From Clostridium_AD estertheticum_D (lineage in GTDB: Bacteria; Bacillota; Clostridia; Clostridiales; Clostridiaceae): a stretch of 64,000 nucleotides of DNA. The notes beneath the pieces were generated by a model. It saw only the letters and a list, made by a program, of their open reading frames with translations, was not told the origin of the DNA and made no database searches. The stretch covers positions 186,001 through 250,000 of the forward strand of contig NZ_JAHLDM010000001.1 in NCBI RefSeq assembly GCF_018861295.1. Reading direction: 5' to 3'. Shown piece after piece: positions 36,148 to 45,711 of this stretch. A program made the position numbers and the translations under genes. Within the stretch, counting starts at the first letter, position 1, and the number at the start of each line of letters is the position of its first letter.

Positions 36148-37368
36148 ATGGAAAATGTATATGATACACTTTTAGAACGAGGATATTTAAAGCAACTTAC
36201 TCACGAGGATGAAATAAAGAAAATATTAGGAAAAGAAAAGGTAACATTTTATATAGGATTTGATCCAACAGCGGATAGCCTACATGTTGGTCATTTTGTT
36301 ACTATGATGTTTATGGCACATATGCAAAGGGCAGGGCATAGACCTATAGCATTAGTTGGTGGAGGAACTGCGATGATAGGTGACCCATCTGGTAAAACAG
36401 ATATGAGAAAAATGCTTTCAAAGGAAGAAATTGATCATAATATAAGTTGCATAAAAACTCAGCTTTCAAGACTTATAGAGTTTAAGGATGACAAAGCAAT
36501 ACTTGAAAACAATGCAAACTGGTTATTAAACTTAAATTATGTAGAATTTATAAGAGATATAGGAGTACATTTTACAGTAAACAGGATGTTAGCTGCTGAG
36601 TGTTATAAACAGAGATTAGAAAAGGGTTTATCTTTCCTTGAATTTAACTATATGCTTATGCAAGGATATGATTTTTTAATGTTAAATCAGAAATACGGAT
36701 GCACTATGCAATTAGGTGGAGACGATCAATGGTCCAACATTATTGCTGGCATGGAACTGATAAGAAAAAAGGAAAGTAAAGCTTCTTATGGAATAACTTG
36801 TGCATTATTAACAAATAGTGAAGGCAAGAAAATGGGGAAAACGGAAAATGGCGCTTTATGGCTTGATGCAGATAAAACATCTCCACATGATTTTTACCAA
36901 TACTGGAGAAATGTAGAAGATTCAGTTGTAGAGAAATGTTTATCCTTACTTACTTTTGTACCAATGGACGAAATCAGGAGGCTATGCGCTTTAAAGGGTG
37001 AAGAAATTAATGAGGCTAAAAAAGTTTTAGCTTTTGAGGTTACAAAACTTATTCATGGAGAAGAAGAAGCTATGAAGGCTCAAAGTGCAGCACAAGCATT
37101 GTTTGGTGCTGGAGTTGATATGAGTAGCGTGCCGACTGTATCTATCCCAGGAAGCATGTTAGGTACTGGATTGATGGATATATTAGTCTACACAAAAGTA
37201 TTACCTTCAAAAGCAGAAGCTAGAAGGCTAATAGAACAAGGTGGATTAACTATCAATGATAAGAGGATCGAAGATAAAAATGAAACTCTAGTAGATACTG
37301 ATTTCAAAGATGGTAAAGTACTTATTAAAAAAGGAAAGAAAAAATATTACTCATTGGTCATTGAATAA
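36148..37368 (+). CDS. tyrS: Tyrosyl-tRNA synthetase
   Basis: This 406-residue class Ic synthetase charges tRNA-Tyr. The HIGH motif is in GFDPTADSLHVGHFVTM near residue 45. The KMSKS equivalent reads KKMGKTENGALW near residue 230. Recognition stretches GYDFLMLNQKYGC and GGDDQWSNI are intact. The C-terminal S4 RNA-binding domain is at about 340-406 (SKAEARRLIEQGGLTIN). AAGGAGG lies upstream of the ATG. It is controlled by the tyrosine T-box and ends at the hairpin at 37377-37416. Confidence 0.96.
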   Translation: MENVYDTLLERGYLKQLTHEDEIKKILGKEKVTFYIGFDPTADSLHVGHFVTMMFMAHMQRAGHRPIALVGGGTAMIGDPSGKTDMRKMLSKEEIDHNISCIKTQLSRLIEFKDDKAILENNANWLLNLNYVEFIRDIGVHFTVNRMLAAECYKQRLEKGLSFLEFNYMLMQGYDFLMLNQKYGCTMQLGGDDQWSNIIAGMELIRKKESKASYGITCALLTNSEGKKMGKTENGALWLDADKTSPHDFYQYWRNVEDSVVEKCLSLLTFVPMDEIRRLCALKGEEINEAKKVLAFEVTKLIHGEEEAMKAQSAAQALFGAGVDMSSVPTVSIPGSMLGTGLMDILVYTKVLPSKAEARRLIEQGGLTINDKRIEDKNETLVDTDFKDGKVLIKKGKKKYYSLVIE

Positions 37369-37376
37369 AATATTCT

Positions 37377-37417
37377 AAAAGGCAAAGTTAAAATTTATAT
37401 TTTAGCTTTGTCTTTTG
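37377..37417 (+). terminator. Terminator of tyrS
   Basis: The stem AAAAGGCAAAG/CTTTGTCTTTT is extended by TTAAAA/TTTTAG. Confidence 0.75.
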
Positions 37418-37422
37418 ATTTT

Positions 37423-37540
37423 AACAACATTTCAGAAGGAAAGTCTCTCACTTCTATAGGTGGGAATATAAATTTCCTTCTGAAGTTGTTAATGCATCTT
37501 TTTCGAAGCTGTTGTAGCGACCCAGGAGATGATTTAATGG
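37423..37540. repeat. Inverted repeat plus a degenerate relative of the 48.85-kb leader element
   Basis: The arms AACAAC...TTCAGAAGGAAA (37423-37442) and TTTCCTTCTGAAGTTGTT (37473-37490) form a long stem. Directly after it, 37494-37540 reads like the leader at 48846-48912 with its middle deleted: CATCT-TTTC-GAA-CTGTT and the shared AGGAGATGATTTAA (37524-37537). No gene is visible between 37369 and 37658. Confidence 0.6.
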
Positions 37541-37658
37541 GAAATTTAATATTTATAGAAAATTATTGATATCCCCTTCAAAAAAATGGTTTATATACGA
37601 TAATAAAATATTGATGATTTTTTAAATATTAGTAACTTAAACAAATGGGAGGTGGCTT

Positions 37659-39983
37659 ATGGCGATAATTAGTAATAATCCAATTTTGCAAAACCCTTTA
37701 GCTAAAAAAGCTTTTAGTAAAATATCATTTGAAGCTGGAGAGAAATTCAATGCAAGAATAGTAAGTGTAGACCAGCAAAAAGGAGAAGTTAATTTAAAAC
37801 TATTAGATGGATGGCAATTTGTGGCGAAGCTAGATAAGCCACTAGAACAAGGGACTAGCGGTAATGTGTTGAATTTTGAAGTAGAAGGATTCGAAGAGGG
37901 AAAGCTTAAAATAAAGCTAGTATATGAGGATAGTAAAAATGTAGAAAATGACATTTTAAAAGACAATCATAGTGGAAAATTATTAAGTAATGACAAAACA
38001 GATGCTTTACTTTTTGAAAAAATGATAAAACATGATATGCCTCTAACTAAGGATAATATAACTGATATAAAAAATTTAGTTGATTTCAAAGGGAAAATAT
38101 TTTTGAATGGGGAAAAAGAGGATGCTTTTATAACTAAATATATTGAAAGTAGAAACATTGATCCAAATAGTGCTAAAGCAAATGAAATAACAAAAGTTTT
38201 AAAAGATTTTTTTGTAGTTTTAAAGAACCTAAATGTTGATGAGATATTATTATTTAAAGAAAATAATATTGGATTTACTAAAGAAAATCTTGAAAGCTTT
38301 ATAAAGTTATTTAAGGGCGATTCAGCTATATATAACAATTTAAAAGAAATTGACAACTATCTATTTAGCAGTGGAGAAAATAAAGATATACAAGGGTCGA
38401 TTAAGCCTTCAGCAGTAAGTCAAAATCAGAATCAGAATGTTATTACAATGGCTAAAAATAATGAAAAAACTAGTACAGAGAGATCATTTATAGATAATAA
38501 GTTTGATAATAATAATTTTAAAGAAGTAGTTAGTCTAATAAATAAAGAACTTAAAAATTTAGGTATAAATCATACCGTTTCAAGTTCTATTATTGAAAGT
38601 TTAGAATCAGGTGAAAAGTTGGGACAAGGTGAAAATTTACAGCAAGATAAAAACTTGGAACCAAGCAAGAATTTAAAATTACAAAATGAAAGTTTGAATA
38701 AAAGCGAAATTAAAACTTTGGTGGACAAAATTTTAAAAATGGATAATATAAAAATAAGCCCAGATACTAGTACTAAACTTATAGGCAATTTAGAGAAAAA
38801 ATTAAACCCAAGTGAAATATTTTTAGATAGTAAATCTGATAATAATTTTAAAGAAGTAGTTAGTCTAATAAATAAAGAACTTAAAAATTTAGGTATAAAT
38901 CATATAGTATCAAGTTCTACTATTGGAAGTTTAGGATCGGATGGAAGTTTAGAACCGAATAAAAGCTTAGGATTAGGCGGAAATTTTGAACAAGTTGAAA
39001 ATTTACAGCAAGATAAAGATTTGGGATCAAGCAAAGGTTTAAAATTAAATAATGAAAGTTTTAATAAAGTAGAAATTAAAACTTTGGTGGACAAAATTTT
39101 AAAAATGGAAAATATAGAAATAAGTTCAGATAGTAGTACTAAAATTATAGACAATCTAGAGGAAAAATTAAACACACAAAAAATTGAGCCTAGCAGTAAA
39201 AATTTAGAGGCTATAAAGCAAAATAGAGAGATTCCTTTAAACAAGTTGGATAAAGCTACTGTTAGTGATGGCAAAATAGATAATAAAAGTTCTACAAATA
39301 CTAAGGTTAATGGCTATGGTAAAAACAATTCACTTAACGAAATTATAAATATGATAAAAAAAGAATTGAATTTTTCAGAGATAGATAAAAAAGTTATAGA
39401 TAACGTGGAAAAAGAGATAGCAAAAACAACTACAGATATTCTTATTAAGGATCAAATCAAATTAAAGACAGGTGAGATTAAAGATATAGTTAAGGATATT
39501 ATTCAAAATAAGCTTAATCTTAAACCAGAGACTTATGAGAAGGTTATGGATATTTTTAATCAAAAACTTAACGATATAAAAATATTTAATTCTATTTCTC
39601 AGCAGTATTATTATTTGGATTTGCCTATAAATGTTAAAAATGATGAGTATAAACTTAAATTAATCATTAAAGATGATAGAAATAAAGGCAAAAAGATTGA
39701 TAGTACAAATGTAAAGATTGCTACCAGTATAAAAACAATAAATATGGGAACAGTTGATGCATATATTAAAATTAGTAATAGTAGTATGAATATAGATATT
39801 AATTGTGATGAATTTTTTGTTAAAGTTTTGGATATTAGCAAGGAAAAGTTAGTTAAGGATTTATCTGGACTAAGTTATAGAGTTAGCATTAATGTAAATA
39901 ATAAGATTAACGAATTTACTTTAGCAGAGTGTGGGGAATTTTTTAATGATAGAAGTTTTAATGCTATCAATATAAAGGTATAA
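37659..39983 (+). CDS. YlqG/FliK-like protein with internal tandem duplication
   Basis: The 774-residue protein is hydrophilic and Lys/Asn/Ser-rich, with no membrane segment. The N-terminal ~85 residues form a compact beta-rich domain (FNARIVSVDQQKGEVNLKLL). The middle holds two 110-residue units starting DNNFKEVVSLINKELKN at about residues 283 and 394; the first ~65 bases of the units are nearly identical, so the duplication is recent. A diverged third unit follows at about 560-640. The last ~140 residues look like a FliK-type C-terminal domain. The gene before a FlhB-C-like gene recalls ylqG-ylqH of B. subtilis. I infer a secretion- or flagella-related role, without proof. ATG follows GGGAGGTGG. 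Confidence 0.65.
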   Translation: MAIISNNPILQNPLAKKAFSKISFEAGEKFNARIVSVDQQKGEVNLKLLDGWQFVAKLDKPLEQGTSGNVLNFEVEGFEEGKLKIKLVYEDSKNVENDILKDNHSGKLLSNDKTDALLFEKMIKHDMPLTKDNITDIKNLVDFKGKIFLNGEKEDAFITKYIESRNIDPNSAKANEITKVLKDFFVVLKNLNVDEILLFKENNIGFTKENLESFIKLFKGDSAIYNNLKEIDNYLFSSGENKDIQGSIKPSAVSQNQNQNVITMAKNNEKTSTERSFIDNKFDNNNFKEVVSLINKELKNLGINHTVSSSIIESLESGEKLGQGENLQQDKNLEPSKNLKLQNESLNKSEIKTLVDKILKMDNIKISPDTSTKLIGNLEKKLNPSEIFLDSKSDNNFKEVVSLINKELKNLGINHIVSSSTIGSLGSDGSLEPNKSLGLGGNFEQVENLQQDKDLGSSKGLKLNNESFNKVEIKTLVDKILKMENIEISSDSSTKIIDNLEEKLNTQKIEPSSKNLEAIKQNREIPLNKLDKATVSDGKIDNKSSTNTKVNGYGKNNSLNEIINMIKKELNFSEIDKKVIDNVEKEIAKTTTDILIKDQIKLKTGEIKDIVKDIIQNKLNLKPETYEKVMDIFNQKLNDIKIFNSISQQYYYLDLPINVKNDEYKLKLIIKDDRNKGKKIDSTNVKIATSIKTINMGTVDAYIKISNSSMNIDINCDEFFVKVLDISKEKLVKDLSGLSYRVSINVNNKINEFTLAECGEFFNDRSFNAINIKV

Positions 39984-40027
39984 TATAATTAGGTGTTTAA
40001 GACGATTAGCATATGAGGTGTGTTAAA

Positions 40028-40294
40028 ATGAAAAAGATAAAAAAAGCTACTGCAATAAAATATGAAAATGGATATGATGCTCCTATAGTAACGGCAGCTG
40101 GAATAGGTTATATTGCAGATGAAATTGTTAGAACAGCAGAGGAGAGCAAGGTTGCCATAGTACAAAATGAAGAATTAGCGAATTTGCTCTCAAATGTTGA
40201 TATAGGATCGGAAATACCTGTAGAATTATATGATGCAATAGCAAAGGTCATTGCTTATGTTATGGATATAGATGCATTAATGAAAAAAAATTAG
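40028..40294 (+). CDS. FlhB C-terminal domain-like protein (YlqH type)
   Basis: This 88-residue protein is a free-standing version of the cytosolic FlhB/EscU C-terminal domain. It begins KKIKKATAIKYENGYDAPIVTAAG and contains ADEIVRTAEESKVAIVQNEEL and the ELYDAIAKVIAYVMDID end. The NPTH autocleavage motif of true FlhB is absent: the position reads TAIKYE. Such stand-alone domains are common in spore-forming Firmicutes beside a YlqG-like gene, which is exactly the order here. I chose the ATG at 40028, which follows GAGGTG; the ATG at 40013 overlaps that site. Function unproven. Confidence 0.85.
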   Translation: MKKIKKATAIKYENGYDAPIVTAAGIGYIADEIVRTAEESKVAIVQNEELANLLSNVDIGSEIPVELYDAIAKVIAYVMDIDALMKKN

Positions 40295-40336
40295 AACTTA
40301 AAAAAGAATATAGTGTAGTTAATTAGGAGGTGTATT

Positions 40337-41026
40337 ATGGCGTTGTGGGCAATATCAGATCTTCATTTAGCTATCAATTCGGATAAACCTATGGATATAT
40401 TTGGAGATAAATGGAGTAATCATCATGTGAAAATAAAAAAAAATTGGATTAACAAAATTTCACCAGAGGATACGGTACTAATTGCAGGAGATATTTCGTG
40501 GTCCATGCATATGTCTGAGGGTATGGATGATTTAGATTGGATTCATAAGCTCCCAGGAAGAAAAATACTTATCAAAGGGAATCATGATTATTGGTGGAGT
40601 GGTATAACGAAGCTTAATGCTCTCTATGAAGATATGAATTTTATTCAAAACAATTTTTTCAACTATAATGATGTTGCTATATGTGGAACGCGGGGCTGGA
40701 ATTGTCCGGGGTCAAAACAATTTTCTATTCATGATGAAAAGATATATAATAGAGAGTTAATAAGACTTAGAATTTCATTAGATGCAGCGGTTAAAAGTGG
40801 ATATAAGAAATTTATTGTAATGCTTCACTATCCACCTACTACTGATAAGTTTGAGGAAACTGAACTTATTAGTATAGTAAAAGAATATAATGTTTCAAAA
40901 GTAATTTATGGTCACTTGCATGGGCCATCTTTAAATAGGTTATATGAAGGAAATATAGAGGGCGTTGATTATATAGTGACGTCTTGTGACTACTTAGATT
41001 TTGATCCTTTAAAAATATTAGAATAA
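40337..41026 (+). CDS. Calcineurin-like metallophosphoesterase
   Basis: This 229-residue cytosolic phosphoesterase shows the complete metal motif set: DLHL near residue 8, GDISW near 52, GNHDYWW near 80, HYPP near 170 and GHLHG near 195. The IYNREL and LHGPSLN stretches fit a common uncharacterised Firmicutes subgroup (COG1768 type). It follows the FlhB-like gene by 42 bp, with GGAGG before the ATG, so it may be co-transcribed. The substrate is unknown. The transcript probably ends in the long hairpin at 41100-41182. Confidence 0.88.
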   Translation: MALWAISDLHLAINSDKPMDIFGDKWSNHHVKIKKNWINKISPEDTVLIAGDISWSMHMSEGMDDLDWIHKLPGRKILIKGNHDYWWSGITKLNALYEDMNFIQNNFFNYNDVAICGTRGWNCPGSKQFSIHDEKIYNRELIRLRISLDAAVKSGYKKFIVMLHYPPTTDKFEETELISIVKEYNVSKVIYGHLHGPSLNRLYEGNIEGVDYIVTSCDYLDFDPLKILE

Positions 41027-41099
41027 AATATAAGTTAATGCAATGTGTATAATTAATAGTGATAAATTTATTTATGTGGATAACTTATTAAATAGTAAG

Positions 41100-41182
41100 A
41101 GGCACATAAAGATAAATAACAGGTCAAATAATCACGTTTTAAAATGTGAGTATACTGACTTCTTGTTTATTTTTATGTGCCT
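41100..41182. terminator. Long hairpin between convergent genes
   Basis: A perfect 11-bp outer stem, AGGCACATAAA/TTTATGTGCCT, encloses a matching inner stem (ATAAATAACAGGTCA against TGACTTCTTGTTTAT) and a TCACGTTTTAAAATGTGA tip. It can end transcripts from both sides. It is much longer than a usual terminator, and its GCACAT ends resemble those of the leader element at 48826-48934. Confidence 0.65.
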
Positions 41183-41205
41183 TATTATTATTATTATTAT
41201 TATTT
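41182..41205. repeat. ATT microsatellite
   Basis: About seven to eight perfect TTA/ATT units run directly into the stop codon of the DUF2225 gene. Such a tract may vary in length between strains. Confidence 0.8.
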
Positions 41206-42087
41206 AAATAATTTGGAAAAAAAACTAGATTTTTTGGTATTTTCTAATGGCTCAAAGTTTTCTGTAGAAGATTTATTTGAATTATCAGTATCAGCGAGTA
41301 ACGCAGCAGCTTCTTCTTTGATTAGGTCTTTCATGTCTCTTGCAAGTTCTTTTAAATTTTGCTTAACATTAGGGGTAGTTATCACATTGCTAAACCAAAC
41401 TAAAGAATCTTCTGTATGCCCAAGGCGTCTATTTAATTCTCCAATAAGGTACATAGCACTGTATTTATCCATGCCATATATGGGGAATGCTTCGGCGTAG
41501 TATGCATCACTAAGGCCTTCTAGAGCTTGGCTTAAAAATACTAGTTCGATTTCTTTAGAGGCCTGCGTATCTAGTAGCCTGTACATCCAGGCAAGCTTCA
41601 TGCAATTTATTGCTTTCTTACTAGATTTCGCATTTGTTATAACATAATTTAAAAGAGATAACTTATATCTTTCAATAGCAACATGAACATCGTAAACTTC
41701 TGGGTACATTCGTCCGTGCCACTTGGTTGATATAGATTTTTGGACTTGATCTATTTCTATACTTCGTATAGTATAGAAATCTGTTTTCATAGCTGCATAT
41801 CCACAGGAATTACAAAGCCATACATCATAGAAATAAGGATTAATTAATGAGTACCTAATAAAAAAATCACTGTCTTTTTTTATCATTCTATAAGCAGAAG
41901 ATTTTACTGTTGCAGCCTTGAATACGTGGTTACAAACAGGACAGGTAACTTCTTTATTATATAAAAAAGATTTTTCCTTGTTTTCCTTGTTTTCCTTTAC
42001 GACTTCAGTTTCTTTGTTATATATGTTAATATGGTCAATATTATCAAATCCCATATTCTCTAGACCGGAAAATATATTTTTATCCAT
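41200..42087 (-). CDS. DUF2225 family protein
   Basis: This 295-residue soluble protein has two CxxC pairs near its N-terminus, VTCPVCNHVF (~49) and WLCNSCGYAA (~92), which probably bind zinc. The family stretch HIAIERYKLSLLNY-like (here HVAIERYKLSLLNYVIT) leads into a TPR-like helical region where a tetratricopeptide scaffold is expected (~150-260). DUF2225 proteins are common in clostridia and bacilli and have no settled function. The Ser/Asn-rich tail (~265-285) is low complexity. The ATG follows GAGGTGATT. Single gene on this strand. Confidence 0.85.
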   Translation of the reverse strand: MDKNIFSGLENMGFDNIDHINIYNKETEVVKENKENKEKSFLYNKEVTCPVCNHVFKAATVKSSAYRMIKKDSDFFIRYSLINPYFYDVWLCNSCGYAAMKTDFYTIRSIEIDQVQKSISTKWHGRMYPEVYDVHVAIERYKLSLLNYVITNAKSSKKAINCMKLAWMYRLLDTQASKEIELVFLSQALEGLSDAYYAEAFPIYGMDKYSAMYLIGELNRRLGHTEDSLVWFSNVITTPNVKQNLKELARDMKDLIKEEAAALLADTDNSNKSSTENFEPLENTKKSSFFSKLFK

Positions 42088-42307
42088 TTAATCACCTCAA
42101 AGTTAGATTTAATGTGGTATGATTAGTTATATAACTTACTATATTTTACTTAATAAATTGCTATTATAGTAATTTAGTAGTAAATTAATTATAACAGAAA
42201 ATTAATATAAATATAATATTAATGTAAAACGTAACCATAAAAAGCTGATATGTTAATTATAAACCTTAAAAGAAAGAAAATGAAATATTATGTAAAGGAC
42301 TGAGAAT

Positions 42308-43099
42308 ATGGCAATAAGAGAGTGGAAAAGATTTCTAATCCCTTATGAACAGGGTGTGGAGGAGTTAAAAGTAAAGTTCAGAAGTATAAGAAGAGAATAT
42401 AGACGTAAAAATGACTACTCACCTATAGAATTTGTTACAGGGAGAGTAAAAGAGATATCTAGTATCCTTGAGAAAGCTAACAAATTCTCTATTCCTTTGG
42501 ACAGAATTGAATTTGAGATGGAGGATATAGCTGGAATAAGAATAATGTGCCAATTTGTTGATGATATTGATAAGGTGGTAAATTTAATTCGCAAGCGACG
42601 TGATATGAAGATAGTTTATGAAAAAGATTATGTTGCAAATGTAAAAGGTAGTGGATATAGAAGTTATCATATGATTATAAAGTATCCTGTGAACTTAGCT
42701 GGTGGTCAAACTGAAATACTTGCAGAATTCCAAATCAGAACACTTGCAATGAATTTTTGGGCTACGGTTGAGCATTCTCTAAATTATAAATATAAGCATG
42801 ATATTCCAGAGTATATAAGAAAAAAACTTAAAAATGCTGCAGACGCTGCTTTTCAACTAGATGAACAAATGCTAGAAATTAAAGATGAAATTAAGGATGC
42901 GCAAAAATTGTTTGAGGTAAAATCTAATTTGGTATCGGATATAATGAATAATATACTTATGTTGTCATCTCTTGGAAAATTAATGGATGCAACTAGGTAT
43001 AGGGAACAAATAAACAAGTTATTAGAAGAAGGAGAGGTTTTTGAACTTAGTAGTTTACTTCGTGCAACTCAAAAAACTTTAGACATGTATAAGGCATAA
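42308..43099 (+). CDS. relQ: Small alarmone synthetase (RelQ/YjbM type)
   Basis: The product is 263 residues, a stand-alone (p)ppGpp synthetase of the RelA/SpoT family without hydrolase, TGS or ACT domains. It closely follows the RelQ/SasB pattern: WKRFLIPYEQGVEELKVK at the start, PIEFVTGRVK near 38, EDIAGIRIMCQFVDD near 80, GSGYRSYHMI near 119 and EFQIRTLAMNFWATVEHSLN near 144. It transfers pyrophosphate from ATP to GDP or GTP under stress. It carries a C-terminal extension of roughly 50 residues (~215-263) beyond the B. subtilis protein. Its gene is monocistronic and convergent with leuS; a strong shared terminator separates them. Confidence 0.92.
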   Translation: MAIREWKRFLIPYEQGVEELKVKFRSIRREYRRKNDYSPIEFVTGRVKEISSILEKANKFSIPLDRIEFEMEDIAGIRIMCQFVDDIDKVVNLIRKRRDMKIVYEKDYVANVKGSGYRSYHMIIKYPVNLAGGQTEILAEFQIRTLAMNFWATVEHSLNYKYKHDIPEYIRKKLKNAADAAFQLDEQMLEIKDEIKDAQKLFEVKSNLVSDIMNNILMLSSLGKLMDATRYREQINKLLEEGEVFELSSLLRATQKTLDMYKA

Positions 43100-43101
43100 T
43101 C

Positions 43102-43150
43102 AAAAGGGGAGTAGAACATTTTAAATGAAATGTTCTACTCCCCTTTTTTT
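43102..43150. terminator. Bidirectional terminator between relQ and leuS
   Basis: A near-perfect 17-bp stem, AAAAGGGGAGTAGAACA/TGTTCTACTCCCCTTTT, has a T-run on the right and an A-rich left arm. It ends relQ; the leuS stop codon lies inside it. Confidence 0.9.
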
Positions 43151-45611
43151 AAGAAACTACTATATTAACTAGTCTTCCTTTGATTACAATAACCTTGCGC
43201 ACAGTTTTACCTTCAAGGGCAGCAATGAATGTTTCATCATTTAAAGCGGCTTGTTTTATACTTTCTTCACCTAAACCTTGAGCTATAGTTATTCTAGATT
43301 TAATCTTGCCATTTATTTGAATGGCGATCTCTACTTCGTCTTTAATAAGAGCATTCTCATCAAAGATAGGCCAGCTTTGATTAAATACAGAGTAATCCAT
43401 GCCTAATGTTTCCCACTTCTCTTCTGAAAAGTGAGGAGCAAAGGGAGCTAAAAGTTTAATATAATCTATAAGCACTTCTTTTAAGAATTTACTGTTTATG
43501 GTTTCGTAATTAACATATTTTGATACAGCATTTGTAAGTTCCATAAGTCTTGCAATTGAAGTATTAAATTGAAGTTTCTCAGTATCTTCGGTAATGCCTT
43601 TTATTGCGAAATTTCTCCAATAGTTTAATTCTTTCTCATTAACACCAATAGAAGTTACGCTATTGGTTCTTTTTAAAATTTCGTCACTTCCGGTGTCTAC
43701 AGCTCTTTCTATTCTATCAACAAATCTTGATATAGCTTTTATACCATCATCACTCCAAGCACCACCCTCAGTATAGCCAAAACCAAACATTAGGTACATT
43801 CTAAACACATCTGCTCCAAATTCTTTTATGTACTTGTCTGGTGAGATTGTGTTCCCTTTGGATTTACTCATCTTTAGTCCATCTTCTCCGAGTATTAAAC
43901 CTTGGTGAGTAAGAGATAAGAATGGTTCATCAAAGTTTAAATATCCCATATCTCGAAGAGCTTTTGTGATAAACCTTGCATATAGTAGATGCATACATGC
44001 ATGTTCAGGACCTCCTACATACTTGTCTACAGGTAACATTTTGTTTATTAAGTCTGTATCAAAAGCCTTTTCACTATTTTTATTATCTGCATATCTTAAA
44101 TAATAGAAAGAAGAACAAACGAATGTATCTAAGGTATCAGCTTCTCTATGAGCCGGGCCTCCGCAAACAGGACAAGTTACATTAATAAACTCCTCACATT
44201 TAGCTAAAGGTGATTCTCCGTTTGGTGTAAATTCTACATCATAAGGTAACTCTACTGGTAGCTGAGCCTCAGGTACAGGAACAGTTCCACATTTGTCACA
44301 GTGAATTATTGGAATAGGTGAGCCCCAGTATCGTTGCCTTGAAACTAACCAATCACGAAGTCTAAAGTTTACTTTACCGGAACCTAAGTTCATGGTTTCC
44401 AATTTCTTAACGATTGCTTCTTTTGCATCATTTGTAGATAAACCATTAAATTCTTCACTATTTATAATTTTACCATGTTCAGTATAAGGAAGTTTTTCAT
44501 CGTCTTCATTCTTGCTTTTAAAACCAACAATTACTCTTTCAATAGGTAAATTGTATTTAGTAGCAAAGGCAAAATCTCTATCATCATGAGCTGGAACAGC
44601 CATAACGCAACCAGTTCCATAAGTGTTTAGAACGTAGTCTGCAATCCAAATAGGAACTTTGCGTCCATTTATAGGATTTATAGCATAAGAACCTGTAAAT
44701 ACACCGGTTTTATCTCTTGTAATAGACTGCCTTTCTATATCGGTTTGTTTCCTGGCATCATATTTATAAGATTCAACAGAATCCTTGTATTCATCTTTAG
44801 TAAGAATGTCAACAAGATCATTTTCAGGGGCTATAACTACATATGAAACTCCATATAGAGTGTCTACCCTTGTTGTAAATACACTAAAGTCTACATCAGA
44901 ATCTGATACCTTAAAAGTAACATCGGCACCAGTAGATTTACCTATCCAATGCCTTTGCATTGCTTTAGTTTTTTCTGGCCAATCTAAAGTGTCAAGCATT
45001 TCTAGTAGTTCTTCAGCGTAGTCAGTAATTTTTAAAAACCACTGAGTTAAATTCTTTTTAGTAACTTCAGTGCCACATCTCTCGCAAGAACCATCTGCGA
45101 GTACTTGTTCATTTGCAAGAACTGTATTACAACTAGGGCACCAATTTACTGGGGCTTTTTTTCTATAAGCAAGGCCTTTCTCGAATAATTTTAAGAATAA
45201 CCATTGAGTCCACTTATAATAATCAGGTCTACAAGTTACAACTTCGTGATCCCAATTAAACATAGCTCCCATAGCTTTTAATTGTTTTTTCATATTAATA
45301 ATATTTTGCTCAGTAGAATCTTTTGGATGAACACCTGTTTTTATTGCGTAGTTTTCGGCAGGTAGCCCAAAAGCGTCAAAACCCATTGGTTGAAATACAT
45401 TATATCCTTGCATTCTTTTCATTCTAGCCCAAGTATCTACGGGGCCATAGTTAAACCAATGTCCAGCATGTAATTGGCTTCCAGATGGGTAAGAGAACAT
45501 TTCAAGTACATATAATTTTCTTTCAATATTATTCTCATCAAATTTGTATAGATCTGTGTCTTCCCATTTTTGTTGCCATTTTTCATCTATGCCTGTATTA
45601 TATTTTGCCAT
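43149..45611 (-). CDS. leuS: Leucyl-tRNA synthetase
   Basis: The 820-residue class Ia synthetase charges tRNA-Leu. The HIGH motif is in SYPSGSQLHAGHWFNY near residue 40. The KMSKS motif is intact in DGLKMSKSKGNTI near residue 585. The CP1 editing domain (~225-420) contains VMAVPAHDDRDFAF and the zinc-like Cys pairs CPSCNTVL and CERCG are present. Length is typical for bacterial LeuS. The ATG follows GGAGG. A leucine T-box controls it from upstream. Confidence 0.96.
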   Translation of the reverse strand: MAKYNTGIDEKWQQKWEDTDLYKFDENNIERKLYVLEMFSYPSGSQLHAGHWFNYGPVDTWARMKRMQGYNVFQPMGFDAFGLPAENYAIKTGVHPKDSTEQNIINMKKQLKAMGAMFNWDHEVVTCRPDYYKWTQWLFLKLFEKGLAYRKKAPVNWCPSCNTVLANEQVLADGSCERCGTEVTKKNLTQWFLKITDYAEELLEMLDTLDWPEKTKAMQRHWIGKSTGADVTFKVSDSDVDFSVFTTRVDTLYGVSYVVIAPENDLVDILTKDEYKDSVESYKYDARKQTDIERQSITRDKTGVFTGSYAINPINGRKVPIWIADYVLNTYGTGCVMAVPAHDDRDFAFATKYNLPIERVIVGFKSKNEDDEKLPYTEHGKIINSEEFNGLSTNDAKEAIVKKLETMNLGSGKVNFRLRDWLVSRQRYWGSPIPIIHCDKCGTVPVPEAQLPVELPYDVEFTPNGESPLAKCEEFINVTCPVCGGPAHREADTLDTFVCSSFYYLRYADNKNSEKAFDTDLINKMLPVDKYVGGPEHACMHLLYARFITKALRDMGYLNFDEPFLSLTHQGLILGEDGLKMSKSKGNTISPDKYIKEFGADVFRMYLMFGFGYTEGGAWSDDGIKAISRFVDRIERAVDTGSDEILKRTNSVTSIGVNEKELNYWRNFAIKGITEDTEKLQFNTSIARLMELTNAVSKYVNYETINSKFLKEVLIDYIKLLAPFAPHFSEEKWETLGMDYSVFNQSWPIFDENALIKDEVEIAIQINGKIKSRITIAQGLGEESIKQAALNDETFIAALEGKTVRKVIVIKGRLVNIVVS

Positions 45612-45711
45612 TAATATTCCTCCTTGTAATCTTTTAATCTTAAATATGATTAATTATTTTATATATATAGATTCTCATGGCTTAGTGTAAAAATATGTAT
45701 AATTATAAAAT

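Noticed and set aside
41177..41500. 107-codon plus-strand ORF starting in the ATT tract
   Set aside because: It is antisense to the DUF2225 gene and begins with a microsatellite-encoded poly-Tyr stretch.
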